Source: Candidatus Tumulicola sp. (GTDB lineage Bacteria; Vulcanimicrobiota; Vulcanimicrobiia; Eremiobacterales; Eremiobacteraceae). From it: DNA of 64,000 nucleotides. A program made the position numbers and the translations under genes. Positions 41,857 to 50,419 of this stretch are shown piece by piece (positions within the stretch are counted from its first letter, which is position 1; every line of letters begins with the position of its first letter). Below the pieces are notes generated by a model. That model worked only from the letters and a program-made list of their open reading frames with translations. It did not search any database and was not told the DNA's origin. Where the stretch lies: assembly GCA_035601835.1 (NCBI GenBank), contig DATNNM010000003.1, positions 124,001 through 188,000 of the forward strand. Reading direction: 5' to 3'.

Positions 41857-42878
41857 AAGATAATGCGTGGCTGGCACTGACGCTGCGGGCGATGCGCGGC
41901 AAGCGCATAGTCGTCGTCGGCGACATCATGCTGGACGAGTGGCTATGGGGGCGAGTGAGCCGGATCTCCCCCGAAGCGCCGGTGCCGGTCGTCGAAGTGC
42001 AGGATCAGTCGTACACGTTGGGCGGTGCCGGCAACGTGGCCAACAATCTGGCGGCGCTTGGCGCGCGCGTGCGCCTGATCGGCGTCGTCGGCGATGACCA
42101 AGCAGCGCAACGCGTGCGCGACCTCTGCAAGACGCTGCGCATCGATACCAGCGGCATCGCGTCCGTGCGCTCCCGGCCGACCACGCAAAAGACCCGCATC
42201 GTAGCGCACAACCAGCAGGTGGTGCGCGCGGATCGAGAGCACGTCGGCGGCCTTGACGCTCGCGCCGCGAAGTCCATCCGTGCCGCGGTCGCGGCGCTTG
42301 ATGGTGAGGTTGACGGCGCGATCGTCTCTGACTACGGCAAGGGGCTCATCAGCGCGCCGATCGTTCGCGCGCTGCTTGCATTCAAACACAGGGTCGTCGT
42401 AGCGGGTGACCCGAAACCGCGCAACCTCGATGCATTTGCCGGAGTGGACTGCATCGCGCCCAACACCGCCGAGGCCGAAGGAGCCGCGGGGACGCCGATC
42501 CGCACCGACGCCGACCTTGCGGCCGCCGCCCGCCAGCTCTTGCGACGCACCGGCTGCCGCTATGTGTTGATCACGCGTGGCGAGCACGGCATGACGCTGT
42601 TCGCAAAATCACAGCCGCCATTCACCGTGCCTGCCATCGCGCGGCAGGTGTACGACGTCAGCGGCGCCGGCGACACCGTCATCTCGGCGCTCACCCTTGC
42701 GCTGGTCGCGGGGGCTTCGATTCAACGAGCGGTCGAGCTCGCGTCGATCGCCGCGGGCGTGGTGGTCGAGAAGCTTGGCACCGCGACCGCGTCGCCTAAG
42801 GAGATCCTGCACTTCGCAGAGCACGAGGGCATCGCGCACGCCAAGCGGTTCGGGGGTGCGCGTGCGCGCCGCCGATAA
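41853..42878 (+). CDS. rfaE1: heptose-7-phosphate 1-kinase (RfaE domain 1, stand-alone)
   Basis: PfkB/ribokinase-fold kinase of 341 residues corresponding to the N-terminal half of HldE. Visible: VVVGDIMLDEWLWGRVSRISPEAPVPVVEV, TLGGAGNVANNLAALGA, GDPKPRNLDAF and VSGAGDTVISALTLAL (catalytic DTVIS, anion hole GAGD). TTG 41853 overlaps the gmhB stop. The adenylyltransferase half is a separate gene right after it, as in bacteria with split HldA/HldC-type enzymes. Confidence 0.93.
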   Translation: MKDNAWLALTLRAMRGKRIVVVGDIMLDEWLWGRVSRISPEAPVPVVEVQDQSYTLGGAGNVANNLAALGARVRLIGVVGDDQAAQRVRDLCKTLRIDTSGIASVRSRPTTQKTRIVAHNQQVVRADREHVGGLDARAAKSIRAAVAALDGEVDGAIVSDYGKGLISAPIVRALLAFKHRVVVAGDPKPRNLDAFAGVDCIAPNTAEAEGAAGTPIRTDADLAAAARQLLRRTGCRYVLITRGEHGMTLFAKSQPPFTVPAIARQVYDVSGAGDTVISALTLALVAGASIQRAVELASIAAGVVVEKLGTATASPKEILHFAEHEGIAHAKRFGGARARRR

Positions 42879-43344
42879 GATCGTCGCCCGCGAAGAGCTG
42901 GCTCGCCGGCTTTCGCAGCTGCGCGCGACCCAGGGCAAAGTGGTCTTCACCAACGGCGTGTTCGATTTGCTGCACGTCGGCCACGTGCGCTACCTGGAAT
43001 TCGCGCGGGCCCTGGGCGGCATGCTCGTCGTCGGCGTCAACTCCGACGCTTCCGTGCGCCAGCTCGGCAAAGCTCCGGGAAGACCTATCGTGCCGCAAGC
43101 GGAACGCGCCGAGGTCGTCGCCGCGTTGGCAAGCGTCGACTTCGTGTGCATTTTCGACGAGCTGCGCCCCGACGCGACGATCCGCGCCCTGCGCCCCGAT
43201 GTTCACGTCAAGAGCGCAGAGTATGCGGGCGCGGAACTGCCTGAGGCGGGCGCGGTGCGCGACGTCGGCGGCGAGATCGTGTTCGCGCCGCACGTGGAAG
43301 GCAGCTCGACGACGTCGTTGCTGAGCCGCATCGCACGGAGATGA
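42856..43344 (+). CDS. rfaE2: heptose-1-phosphate adenylyltransferase (RfaE domain 2, stand-alone)
   Basis: 162-residue cytidylyltransferase-like enzyme completing ADP-heptose. The signature is VVFTNGVFDLLHVGHVRYLEFARALG. A later motif, EGSSTTSLLSRI, matches the family GxSTT end. GTG 42856 or 42862 lies within the end of rfaE1. Together with gmhA, gmhB and rfaE1 it makes a complete path from sedoheptulose-7-phosphate to ADP-glycero-manno-heptose. Confidence 0.93.
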   Translation: MRVRAADKIVAREELARRLSQLRATQGKVVFTNGVFDLLHVGHVRYLEFARALGGMLVVGVNSDASVRQLGKAPGRPIVPQAERAEVVAALASVDFVCIFDELRPDATIRALRPDVHVKSAEYAGAELPEAGAVRDVGGEIVFAPHVEGSSTTSLLSRIARR

Positions 43345-44588
43345 GCGCGCGACTGGTCGTCACCGTCAACGGTCCCGGAGAATTGATGGGCTGGGCTCGA
43401 CCCTTCGTGCGCGCGGTGTACGCTCACGAGCCCGACGCGGCGCTCACCATCGTGTTCGTCCCATGCGCGTACGCCACCGGAAAAGAGGCCGCCATCACGC
43501 GCCTGTTGTTCCCGCGGGCGACGGTCGTCGAGCCCAAACGCTACGCGCGCTTCCTCATGGGGCGCGCGACCGAAGGCATGACGCGCGGTCCTGGGGCGCT
43601 GCAATATCTCGGCGGCGATCTTTTCCACGCGACCACCATCGCGAAGCGGCTCGGCGTGCGCCCGATGACGTACAAATTCTCGCATCGCCCGTACGCGCAC
43701 GTCTTCGAGCGCTTCTTCGCGCTGGATGAGGCGAACGCGGCGCAGTTCCGCCGCCAGGGTGCGCCGGCAGAGGCCGTGCGCGTCGTCGGCAATTTGGTCC
43801 CCGACTCGGTGCTCGGGTCTCTCGATTTTCCGCCGCCGACGCCGGGTATCGGTGAAGGCGTGTGCTTCTTGCCCGGCAGCCGGCCATACGAGTTGCACAG
43901 CCTGCTGCCGTTCTTCTTGGGCGCTGCGGGCAAACTCGCGGCGCGCCACCCCGGCCTCGGGTTCTCCGTGGTGATATCGCCGTTCAACAGCGATGACGAA
44001 TTGCGCGCCAGTCTGCGGGCGCCGGACCCGGCGCTGGGAGGCATCGGCGGTGAACTCATCGAGGAAGGCAATGCGATCCTCGCCGGCGGCATCCGCTTCG
44101 CTCTGGACCGCTCCGGCGGATACCGCGCGATGGCCGGCGCTCAGCTTGTCGTCACGATTCCTGGGACCAAATGCCTGGAAGCCGCAGTGCTGGGCCGCCC
44201 AACCTTGACGGTGCTCCCGACCAATCGCATGGACCAGGTCGCCATGAACGGCATCGCCGGCTATCTTCAATATATACCGCTGGTCGGCCGGCCGATCAAG
44301 ACGTGGGTCGCGCGTAACGCGGAGCGGCGCTTTCGGTTCGTCGCACAACCGAATATCGACGCCGACCGGCTGATCATGCCCGAACTGCGGGGCATTCTCA
44401 CGCCGGACGACGTCGCGGAGCGCGCCGGACAGATGCTTGCGGATCCGCAAAACCTGCGTGCCATGGGCGAGTCGCTTGCAAAGATCTATGCGCCGCACGC
44501 CGGCGCCTCGGATCGCATGGCAAGAGAAGCGCTGATCGTCGCTGCGGCGGAGCCCAAGCGCAGCGCCGCTCGGGGAGCTGCTTCGTAA
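43341..44588 (+). CDS. LpxB-related glycosyltransferase
   Basis: 415 residues with a GT-B-like layout: VVTVNGPGELMGWARPFVRA at the start, then FFALDEANAAQFRRQGAPAEAVRVVGNLVPDS, VCFLPGSRPYELHSLLPFFL, AGAQLVVTIPGTKCLEAAVLGRPTLTVLP. The N-terminal GPGE and central PGSR...E and TIPGTxxLE motifs recall lipid-A-disaccharide synthase (LpxB), but overall similarity looks distant. It may be a related hexosyltransferase rather than LpxB itself. No other lipid A gene is in the window. The ATG overlaps the rfaE2 stop (ATGA). Confidence 0.6.
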   Translation: MSARLVVTVNGPGELMGWARPFVRAVYAHEPDAALTIVFVPCAYATGKEAAITRLLFPRATVVEPKRYARFLMGRATEGMTRGPGALQYLGGDLFHATTIAKRLGVRPMTYKFSHRPYAHVFERFFALDEANAAQFRRQGAPAEAVRVVGNLVPDSVLGSLDFPPPTPGIGEGVCFLPGSRPYELHSLLPFFLGAAGKLAARHPGLGFSVVISPFNSDDELRASLRAPDPALGGIGGELIEEGNAILAGGIRFALDRSGGYRAMAGAQLVVTIPGTKCLEAAVLGRPTLTVLPTNRMDQVAMNGIAGYLQYIPLVGRPIKTWVARNAERRFRFVAQPNIDADRLIMPELRGILTPDDVAERAGQMLADPQNLRAMGESLAKIYAPHAGASDRMAREALIVAAAEPKRSAARGAAS

Positions 44589-45452
44589 GTGCCTGAAGCC
44601 ACGGTGGTCATCGCGACGCGCGACCGCGCGTCGCTTTTGCGCGACTGCCTGGGCGGGCTCGCGCGGCAGAGCGCGGCCGGGCGCTTCGAGGTGATCGTGG
44701 TCGACAACGGCTCGAGCGATGAGACGCCGCGCGTGATCCACGAAGCCGGTGCGCGCGGTCTCTTCGTGGCCGATCCGAACCGCGCCAAAGCGCGCAATGC
44801 GGGAATAGCGCAAGCCGCCGGCCGCATCGTGATCTTTTGCGACGACGACACGCTGCCGCCCGCTGATTTCGTGCAGGCGCATCTGCACGCGCATGGGGAC
44901 GCGCTCGACCGGGCGGTGACCGGTCCGATCGTCAACGTGCCCGACGCGCAACATCTGCCGCCTGCCGACTCGCGCCACTACTCGCGCCAATTCTTTTGCA
45001 CGTGCAACGCGAGCGCGCCGAAGGCCGCGCTTGAAGCCGTCGGCGGATTCGACGAACGCTATGACCTCTACGGCTGGGAGGACACCGATCTGGGCGTCCG
45101 CCTGCGGGCGAACGGCATGTGCCACGTGTTCGCATGGGACGCGTACATCTATCACCTCAAGCCCGACTCGATGACGACGCTGGAGCGGCGCATCGCCCTT
45201 ACGCGCGAAAAGGCTGCGATGGCGGCGCGCTTTGTGCGGAAGAACCCGAGTTGGCGCGTGAAGCTCGCAACCGGCGCCTATGCCGCCAACTTCGTGCGCG
45301 CGTCGATCGTCAACGCGCGGCCGCTGCGCCGCATGTACGAGCGGCTGTCCGAAGGGTCTCCAACGCTGCTCCGCCGGCTCGCGCGCGAGGCGCTCATCGA
45401 TGCGCACTACGTCGACGCATTGCGCACGGCGCTACGCCGCCCCGATGCTTAG
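44589..45452 (+). CDS. GT2-family glycosyltransferase
   Basis: 287 residues. GT-A fold signature: TVVIATRDRASLLRDCLGGL, FEVIVVDNGSSDETPRV, AKARNAGIAQAAGRIVIFCDDDTLPP (DxD-type DDD), and GGFDERYDLYGWEDTDLGVRL (ED catalytic region). GTG 44589 follows directly on the upstream stop. Cytoplasmic-face transfer in LPS-core or surface-glycan assembly is likely from context. It is one of three related GT2 genes in the cluster. Confidence 0.88.
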   Translation: MPEATVVIATRDRASLLRDCLGGLARQSAAGRFEVIVVDNGSSDETPRVIHEAGARGLFVADPNRAKARNAGIAQAAGRIVIFCDDDTLPPADFVQAHLHAHGDALDRAVTGPIVNVPDAQHLPPADSRHYSRQFFCTCNASAPKAALEAVGGFDERYDLYGWEDTDLGVRLRANGMCHVFAWDAYIYHLKPDSMTTLERRIALTREKAAMAARFVRKNPSWRVKLATGAYAANFVRASIVNARPLRRMYERLSEGSPTLLRRLAREALIDAHYVDALRTALRRPDA

Positions 45453-46455
45453 CAAAACGAGGTTCTTACTGGTGCGCTTAGATGGTCTGGGTGACGCATT
45501 GGCGTGCGTGCCCGGCCTCGCCGGTCTGTCGCGCGCTTTCCCGGAAGCTCAATTCGGGGCCGTGTGCTCGAAGGCCAACTCGCGGCTTTTCTCAACCCGC
45601 GTCCGGACTCATCTGTACGCCGCCGGCGCATTGGATGAGCTCGGGGATGAGTTGGCAAGCGCGGGCTACACCCATGCCATCGTGGCCACCGAAGAGGTCG
45701 CCGGCTACCGGCTCGCTCGGCTCAGCGGTGCGAAGAGACGCACGGGCTTTTGGCATCGATTCGAAAAAACGTTCAAATCGCTATGGCAGTATTCGCAACT
45801 GACCGACCCCGTGTACCGGCCGGCGGCGTGGACCGCGCGCCCCGAACACGAAGTCGAAGCGCTGTACCGGCTTGCCGGCATCTTCGGCGCAGCGCCGCCT
45901 CCGCCCGCAGACGCTCGCGAGCTGCGCCCTTGGCTTTTCGTCGAGGGCGGCGGCGCCGTCGAGGCGAGGCAGGGCGAAGCACCGCTCGGCATTCAAGTGA
46001 CGCCAAAGCTCGCGAGCGGAGGCTGGGGTCCGGGTGCGCTCGGACATTTCATCGTCGCAGCGCTGGAAGCGTCAACACTGCGACGTTGCCTGCTATTGGC
46101 GCCCGCAGCTGACGAGGGCTTCGCGCGGTCGATTCTGGAACAATTACCGCGCGCGCTTCGCGAGCGCGATCAGGTCGCGCTCGCACCGCCCGCCGACTTG
46201 CCGCACTGGCTCGGCGCGATCGAATCGCTCGCCGCGCTGATCACACCTGACACCGGCGCCGCACACGCCGCCGGCATGCTTGGAGTCCCTGTCATCGATT
46301 TGTTCGACGAAGCCCGCTTTGCGCAACTCTCTCGCCAATGGCGTCCGTGGGCCGCTCCGCATCGCTGCGTGATCAAACCGGCATGGCAAACCGGACTGGC
46401 GGCGTCGTTCGGGTCGCAGATCGGAGCGAGCGTCGCGGAAGTCGTACGCGCATGA
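45445..46455 (+). CDS. GT9-family (heptosyltransferase-like) glycosyltransferase 1
   Basis: 336 residues. The opening KTRFLLVRLDGLGDALACVPGL has the GT9 R-x-D-x-x-G-D motif. The C-terminal part, SLAALITPDTGAAHAAGMLGVPVIDLF, matches the family nucleotide-sugar site (D-T-G/S-x-x-H). ATG 45445 overlaps the end of the GT2 gene by eight bases. Adjacent ADP-heptose genes suggest it adds heptose to the core oligosaccharide (inference). Confidence 0.85.
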   Translation: MLSKTRFLLVRLDGLGDALACVPGLAGLSRAFPEAQFGAVCSKANSRLFSTRVRTHLYAAGALDELGDELASAGYTHAIVATEEVAGYRLARLSGAKRRTGFWHRFEKTFKSLWQYSQLTDPVYRPAAWTARPEHEVEALYRLAGIFGAAPPPPADARELRPWLFVEGGGAVEARQGEAPLGIQVTPKLASGGWGPGALGHFIVAALEASTLRRCLLLAPAADEGFARSILEQLPRALRERDQVALAPPADLPHWLGAIESLAALITPDTGAAHAAGMLGVPVIDLFDEARFAQLSRQWRPWAAPHRCVIKPAWQTGLAASFGSQIGASVAEVVRA

Positions 46456-47501
46456 GCACGCGCGTGCTGGCCGTCTGCACGGGTGGCGGCATCGGCGATC
46501 TGCTCGCCGCAACGCCCGCGATGAGCGCGCTGGCGCGCCACTTCGATGCGCCGGTGACCGCGCTCGTGTCGCCATACGCGAAGCCGATGCTGGAGGACCA
46601 CCCGGCGATCGCGAGCGTGATGGTCGACGATGGCCGCAGGCCGTTTGCGGAGCTGTTGATGGAAGTGAAAGCCGGCGGCTTCACGCATGCCGTCGTGTTT
46701 TGGTCGAACCCGCGCGTGGCTTCGCTGGTATGGCGCGCCGGCATTCCCGTGCGCGCCGGCCAGTCCCGCCGTTTGTATTCATTCCTTTATACCGTGCGCG
46801 TACCCGTGCGCACGGAGAGCGGGGACGTGAGCAGCCATTGGACCGACGTCCAGATGGATTATGCGCGCGCTCTCGGCGCGCAGCCGCGACCCGACGACTT
46901 CAAGATCGATATCGCCATCCGTCCGCGCGATGACGCGGAGGCTCAAGCGGTCCTCCAGACTGCCGGCGTGCACGAGCCGTTCGTCGTTTGGCACGCTGCG
47001 CGCGGCCTCTCGCCTGCTGCGCCTGCGTGGCCCGCCGAAGCCTTTGCGGCTGTCGGCGACGCGCTCGGCAAGGCATTTGACGCTCGCGTGGTGCTGACCG
47101 GGAGCGCGGACGACGCGGCGTCGCTTGAACTGATAGCGTCCGCGATGTCGGTTCCAAACATCAGTCTCGCCGGCAAAACAAGCTTGCGCGGTTTGGCTGC
47201 GCTGCTCGCGCGCGCGACGGTGGTGGTCGCGCTCGACTCCGGTCCGATGCACATCGCGGCGGCGGTCGGCGCTCCGACGGTCGGCATCTTCGCATTGCGC
47301 ACCGATTTGCCCAAGCGCTGGCGACCGTTGGGACCGCGCGTGGCGGTCATCGAACCGAGTTATCCGTGTCCATCCTGGTGCCGCAAAGAGACATGCCGGA
47401 CATTCGCGTGTTACCGCGCGCTGTCGAGCGCGGCAATCGTCGCGGCCGCGCAGCAGATCTGCGCCGCCCCTCCCAGGGCGCGCGCGGCGGCCGGCTCCTA
47501 G
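46452..47501 (+). CDS. GT9-family (heptosyltransferase-like) glycosyltransferase 2
   Basis: 349 residues. VLAVCTGGGIGDLLAATPAM replaces the usual R-x-D-x-x-G-D opening, keeping only GIGD. The C-terminal site is complete: ATVVVALDSGPMHIAAAVGAPTVGIFA. A cysteine-rich stretch near the end (PCPSWCRKETCRTFACY, about 313-330) resembles the Cys-containing end of WaaF/WaaC-like proteins. The ATG overlaps the previous stop (ATGA). Confidence 0.85.
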   Translation: MSTRVLAVCTGGGIGDLLAATPAMSALARHFDAPVTALVSPYAKPMLEDHPAIASVMVDDGRRPFAELLMEVKAGGFTHAVVFWSNPRVASLVWRAGIPVRAGQSRRLYSFLYTVRVPVRTESGDVSSHWTDVQMDYARALGAQPRPDDFKIDIAIRPRDDAEAQAVLQTAGVHEPFVVWHAARGLSPAAPAWPAEAFAAVGDALGKAFDARVVLTGSADDAASLELIASAMSVPNISLAGKTSLRGLAALLARATVVVALDSGPMHIAAAVGAPTVGIFALRTDLPKRWRPLGPRVAVIEPSYPCPSWCRKETCRTFACYRALSSAAIVAAAQQICAAPPRARAAAGS

Positions 47502-48448
47502 TGCCCGCGCTCACCCCCGCGTCATCTGCGCGCAGGCCGATCATATCCGTGCAGATGAACACGTATAACCGGCGCGAGCTCTTGGGTTCGGTGTTGGAAG
47601 CGCTGTTCGCGCAGGATTTGGATCCCGCCGATTACGAGATCATTCTCGTCGACGACGGCTCGACCGACGGCACCTACGAGGACGTCATCGCGCGCGTACG
47701 GCCGACCTGCGCCTTCACGTGCATCCGGCGGAAGAACGCCGGATTGGCGAGCGGCCGCAACGCCGGCATCGCGCGGGCACGTGGGAAATATCTCATGATC
47801 ATGGACGACGACGTGCTCGCGACGCCGGGGCTGCTCGCGGCGCACATCCGCTGTCACGAGCGACACCCAAGGGCCATCTGCCAAGGCGGCGTCATCAACG
47901 TCGCTTCGTTCGGCGAGCATCGCCCCGCCCGCTGGACGTGGCGCAACTTCTCGGCCAGCTATTTTTGGACCACCAATGTGTCTTTGCCGCTCGACCTGGC
48001 GCGCGAAGCCGGCGGGTTCGACGAGCGCTTTCACGAGTACGGCTGGGAAGATCTCGAACTGGGCTTCCGGCTGCGCATGATGGGCGTGCCATCCATCTTC
48101 ACCAAGGACGCGCTCGTGTACCATCACAAACCCGCGTTGCGACCGGACCAGTTCGCCGGGATGATCCGCCAGGCTCGAGCGCAGGCGCGCACCGCCACGC
48201 AGTTCTTGAACAAGCACCCGCACTGGCGCGTGGCGCTGGCGACCGGGATCGTCGGCCCCGCGCTATACTTGAGCGCCGCATTCCGCGCACTCAAGTATCC
48301 GCAGTTCCTCGCCGCGCTGGCCGGGAGGCCCGAGGACATCTCGCGCGTGCCGATGGTCGTGCGTCGCTGGGCGGCGCAGCGCTTGGCTCGCGCTGAATTC
48401 TACGACGAACTCGACCAAATCGCTGCACGGAAGGCGCGCTGCGCCTAA
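47501..48448 (+). CDS. GT2-family glycosyltransferase
   Basis: 315 residues from GTG 47501, which shares a base with the upstream stop (TAGTG). GT-A features: ISVQMNTYNRRELLGSVLEAL, YEIILVDDGSTDGTYEDVIARV, GLASGRNAGIARARGKYLMIMDDDVLATP, and GGFDERFHEYGWEDLELGFRL. Paralogous to the GT2 genes on either side; together with the alternating GT9 genes it suggests an oligosaccharide built from several sugars. Confidence 0.88.
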   Translation: MPALTPASSARRPIISVQMNTYNRRELLGSVLEALFAQDLDPADYEIILVDDGSTDGTYEDVIARVRPTCAFTCIRRKNAGLASGRNAGIARARGKYLMIMDDDVLATPGLLAAHIRCHERHPRAICQGGVINVASFGEHRPARWTWRNFSASYFWTTNVSLPLDLAREAGGFDERFHEYGWEDLELGFRLRMMGVPSIFTKDALVYHHKPALRPDQFAGMIRQARAQARTATQFLNKHPHWRVALATGIVGPALYLSAAFRALKYPQFLAALAGRPEDISRVPMVVRRWAAQRLARAEFYDELDQIAARKARCA

Positions 48449-48458
48449 TTATCGGCGC

Positions 48459-49451
48459 ATCCTCCTCATCCGCACCGATCGCATCGGTGATCTTATCCTG
48501 TCGACGCCGGCCATCGCCTCGTTTCGGCGCTCGTGGCCCAACGCGCGGATCGAAGCGCTCGTCACCGATTACACCGAGCCGGTTCTCCGTCACAACCCCG
48601 ATCTCGATGCCTTCCACGTCCTTCCGCGGCGCGATCTCGATGCCGCTACACGCGATCTCGTGGGCAAACTCGGCGCGTCAGCCGACATCGCCGTAGCGCT
48701 TGCGCCGCGCACGCAGGACTACCGGCTCGCGGCGTGGAGCCGAGCGCCCAGGCGATTGGGCTACGTGTACCGGCGGCGCTACCTCTCTCGTCTCGCGGCG
48801 CAGTTCTTGCTGACGGAACACTGCATCTCCGAAGCAGATCCCAGGCTCGCCGATCGTCATCCGGAGCGGCCCGTGGAGCACGAGGTCCATCAGGTCCTCG
48901 CCCTCGTGTCGCTTGCCGGCGGCTCGCAGTGCACGGATGAATTGCTGCTGCGGGTGAGCGACGACGATGTGGCCTTTGCGAAGGAGCGCGTGCCCGATCG
49001 AGCCGTGTGCATCAATCTGGCGCCCCGCTGGTTCGCCTCCGATTTCGGCGCCGGCGCGCTGCGTTCGCTCATCGAGCGGCTCGCTTCAGAGCAAAGGGAC
49101 GTGCTGGTCACCTACGGAACTGACGTCGCGGATGCGGCGGCGCAGCTTCGCGGCGCCGTTTTGTCACCCAATGTCACGTGGCTCGGCGAGTCGCCGTTGT
49201 TGGAATGGGCGGCGGCGCTTGCTCGCTGCAGCGTCGTAGTGACGGTCGATTGCGGCGCTACGCACGTCGCCGCTGCGATGCGCGTCCCCGTGGTGGTGGT
49301 CTACGAGCACCAATACTATCGATTGAGTTCGCAGGAGTGGAGTCCGTGGCGAGTGCCGAGCGCGATCCTGCGCAAACCACCGCCCGGCGGCGCGGTGACG
49401 ACCCTGCTCGACGACGTCGTGAGCGCGACCCGCGCGCTGGCCGCGCGCTAG
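48459..49451 (+). CDS. GT9-family glycosyltransferase 3, no canonical start codon
   Basis: About 330 residues. The open frame contains RRILLIRTDRIGDLILSTPAIASF, the GT9 opening, at 48453-48524, and VVVTVDCGATHVAAAMRVPVVVVY near the end. It has no ATG, GTG or TTG upstream of this motif. The first is GTG 48660, which would delete the R-x-D-x-x-G-D segment. Near-cognate candidates are ATC 48459 (used here) and CTG 48423; neither has a clear Shine-Dalgarno. The TAA of the upstream GT2 ends at 48448, so coupled re-initiation is likely. A sequencing error or a decayed start is possible. Confidence 0.75.
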   Translation: MLLIRTDRIGDLILSTPAIASFRRSWPNARIEALVTDYTEPVLRHNPDLDAFHVLPRRDLDAATRDLVGKLGASADIAVALAPRTQDYRLAAWSRAPRRLGYVYRRRYLSRLAAQFLLTEHCISEADPRLADRHPERPVEHEVHQVLALVSLAGGSQCTDELLLRVSDDDVAFAKERVPDRAVCINLAPRWFASDFGAGALRSLIERLASEQRDVLVTYGTDVADAAAQLRGAVLSPNVTWLGESPLLEWAAALARCSVVVTVDCGATHVAAAMRVPVVVVYEHQYYRLSSQEWSPWRVPSAILRKPPPGGAVTTLLDDVVSATRALAAR

Positions 49452-49471
49452 GAACCGTTTGCTAGGTCTTG

Positions 49472-50419
49472 ATGGACATATCAGTCGTCATCCCGACGTA
49501 CAATCGCCTCGACACTCTGCGCGTCGTCCTGCCGAGCCTGCTCAACCAGACGCTGGCGCACGATCGCTACGAGCTGGTGCTCGCCGATTCGCGCAGCGTC
49601 GACGGCACCGCCGATTACGTGGAGGAGTTGATGCGCGGCGCAGGAGCCGGTCGCATTCGCTACCTTCCGGGTGACTATAGCGGACGGGCGGCCGCCCGCA
49701 ACGCCGGCGTCGCCGCGGCGCGCGCGCCGATCGTGTTCTTCACGGATGCCGACATCATCGCGTCGCCCAGCTTGCTCGAAATGCACGTCGACGATCATCA
49801 TCTTGCCGGAACGCAGCGCGTCGCGATCATCGGCTGCGAGTATCTTGTCCGGACGCTTGAGGACTACCGCCGTCAGCGCGACGAGCCCGCCGCGCGCCGG
49901 CCGCTCCACCCCAAGAAACGCCGGCGCCTGTCGTGGCTTTATTTCCTCACCGGCAACGCCTCGGCGCGACGCGATGATCTTCTCGCGGTCGGGAGCTTCG
50001 ATGAGGCGTTCACGGGCTACGGACATGAGGATCTCGAGCTTGGTTACCGCCTGCAGAAAAGCGGCGTCCAGGTGCTGTACGACGCGCGCGCGGCCAATTA
50101 CCATTGGCATCCCGTCGGATACGAGGAGCAAAAAGGGCGCATGGAGCTGGCCGGCGTTTCGGCCGTGCGCTTTCTTCGCAAGCATCGCGACATCGCGGTG
50201 ATGGCCAACCTCGGCATGACCCCGGTGTCGCTGGCGCTGCATTCCGTGCTGCACGCCGCCGGACCGGTGCGCCGCGCGATCGAACGCGCGGGGGGTTCGC
50301 AAGAGGTGCCTCGCAAGAACACATGGCCGTACATCGCGCGCCAGATCGTGTTTCAGTATCACTATTTGAACGGCGTCAAGCGCGCGCTGCGCGACTCCGA
50401 CGGAGCACGGCAATCGTGA
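49472..50419 (+). CDS. GT2-family glycosyltransferase
   Basis: 315 residues. ISVVIPTYNRLDTLRVVLPSL, YELVLADSRSVDGTADYV, GRAAARNAGVAAARAPIVFFTDADIIASP (DAD motif) and GSFDEAFTGYGHEDLELGYRL define the GT-A domain. The C-terminal 80 residues are helical and basic, perhaps membrane-associated. ATG 49472 is chosen; TTG 49469 is adjacent. The stop overlaps the aspS GTG start. Confidence 0.88.
   Translation: MDISVVIPTYNRLDTLRVVLPSLLNQTLAHDRYELVLADSRSVDGTADYVEELMRGAGAGRIRYLPGDYSGRAAARNAGVAAARAPIVFFTDADIIASPSLLEMHVDDHHLAGTQRVAIIGCEYLVRTLEDYRRQRDEPAARRPLHPKKRRRLSWLYFLTGNASARRDDLLAVGSFDEAFTGYGHEDLELGYRLQKSGVQVLYDARAANYHWHPVGYEEQKGRMELAGVSAVRFLRKHRDIAVMANLGMTPVSLALHSVLHAAGPVRRAIERAGGSQEVPRKNTWPYIARQIVFQYHYLNGVKRALRDSDGARQS

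Noticed and set aside
43203-45407. 734-codon open frame on the minus strand
   Set aside because: Antisense to rfaE2, the LpxB-like gene and a GT2 gene that have clear motifs. Composition is that of a shadow frame.
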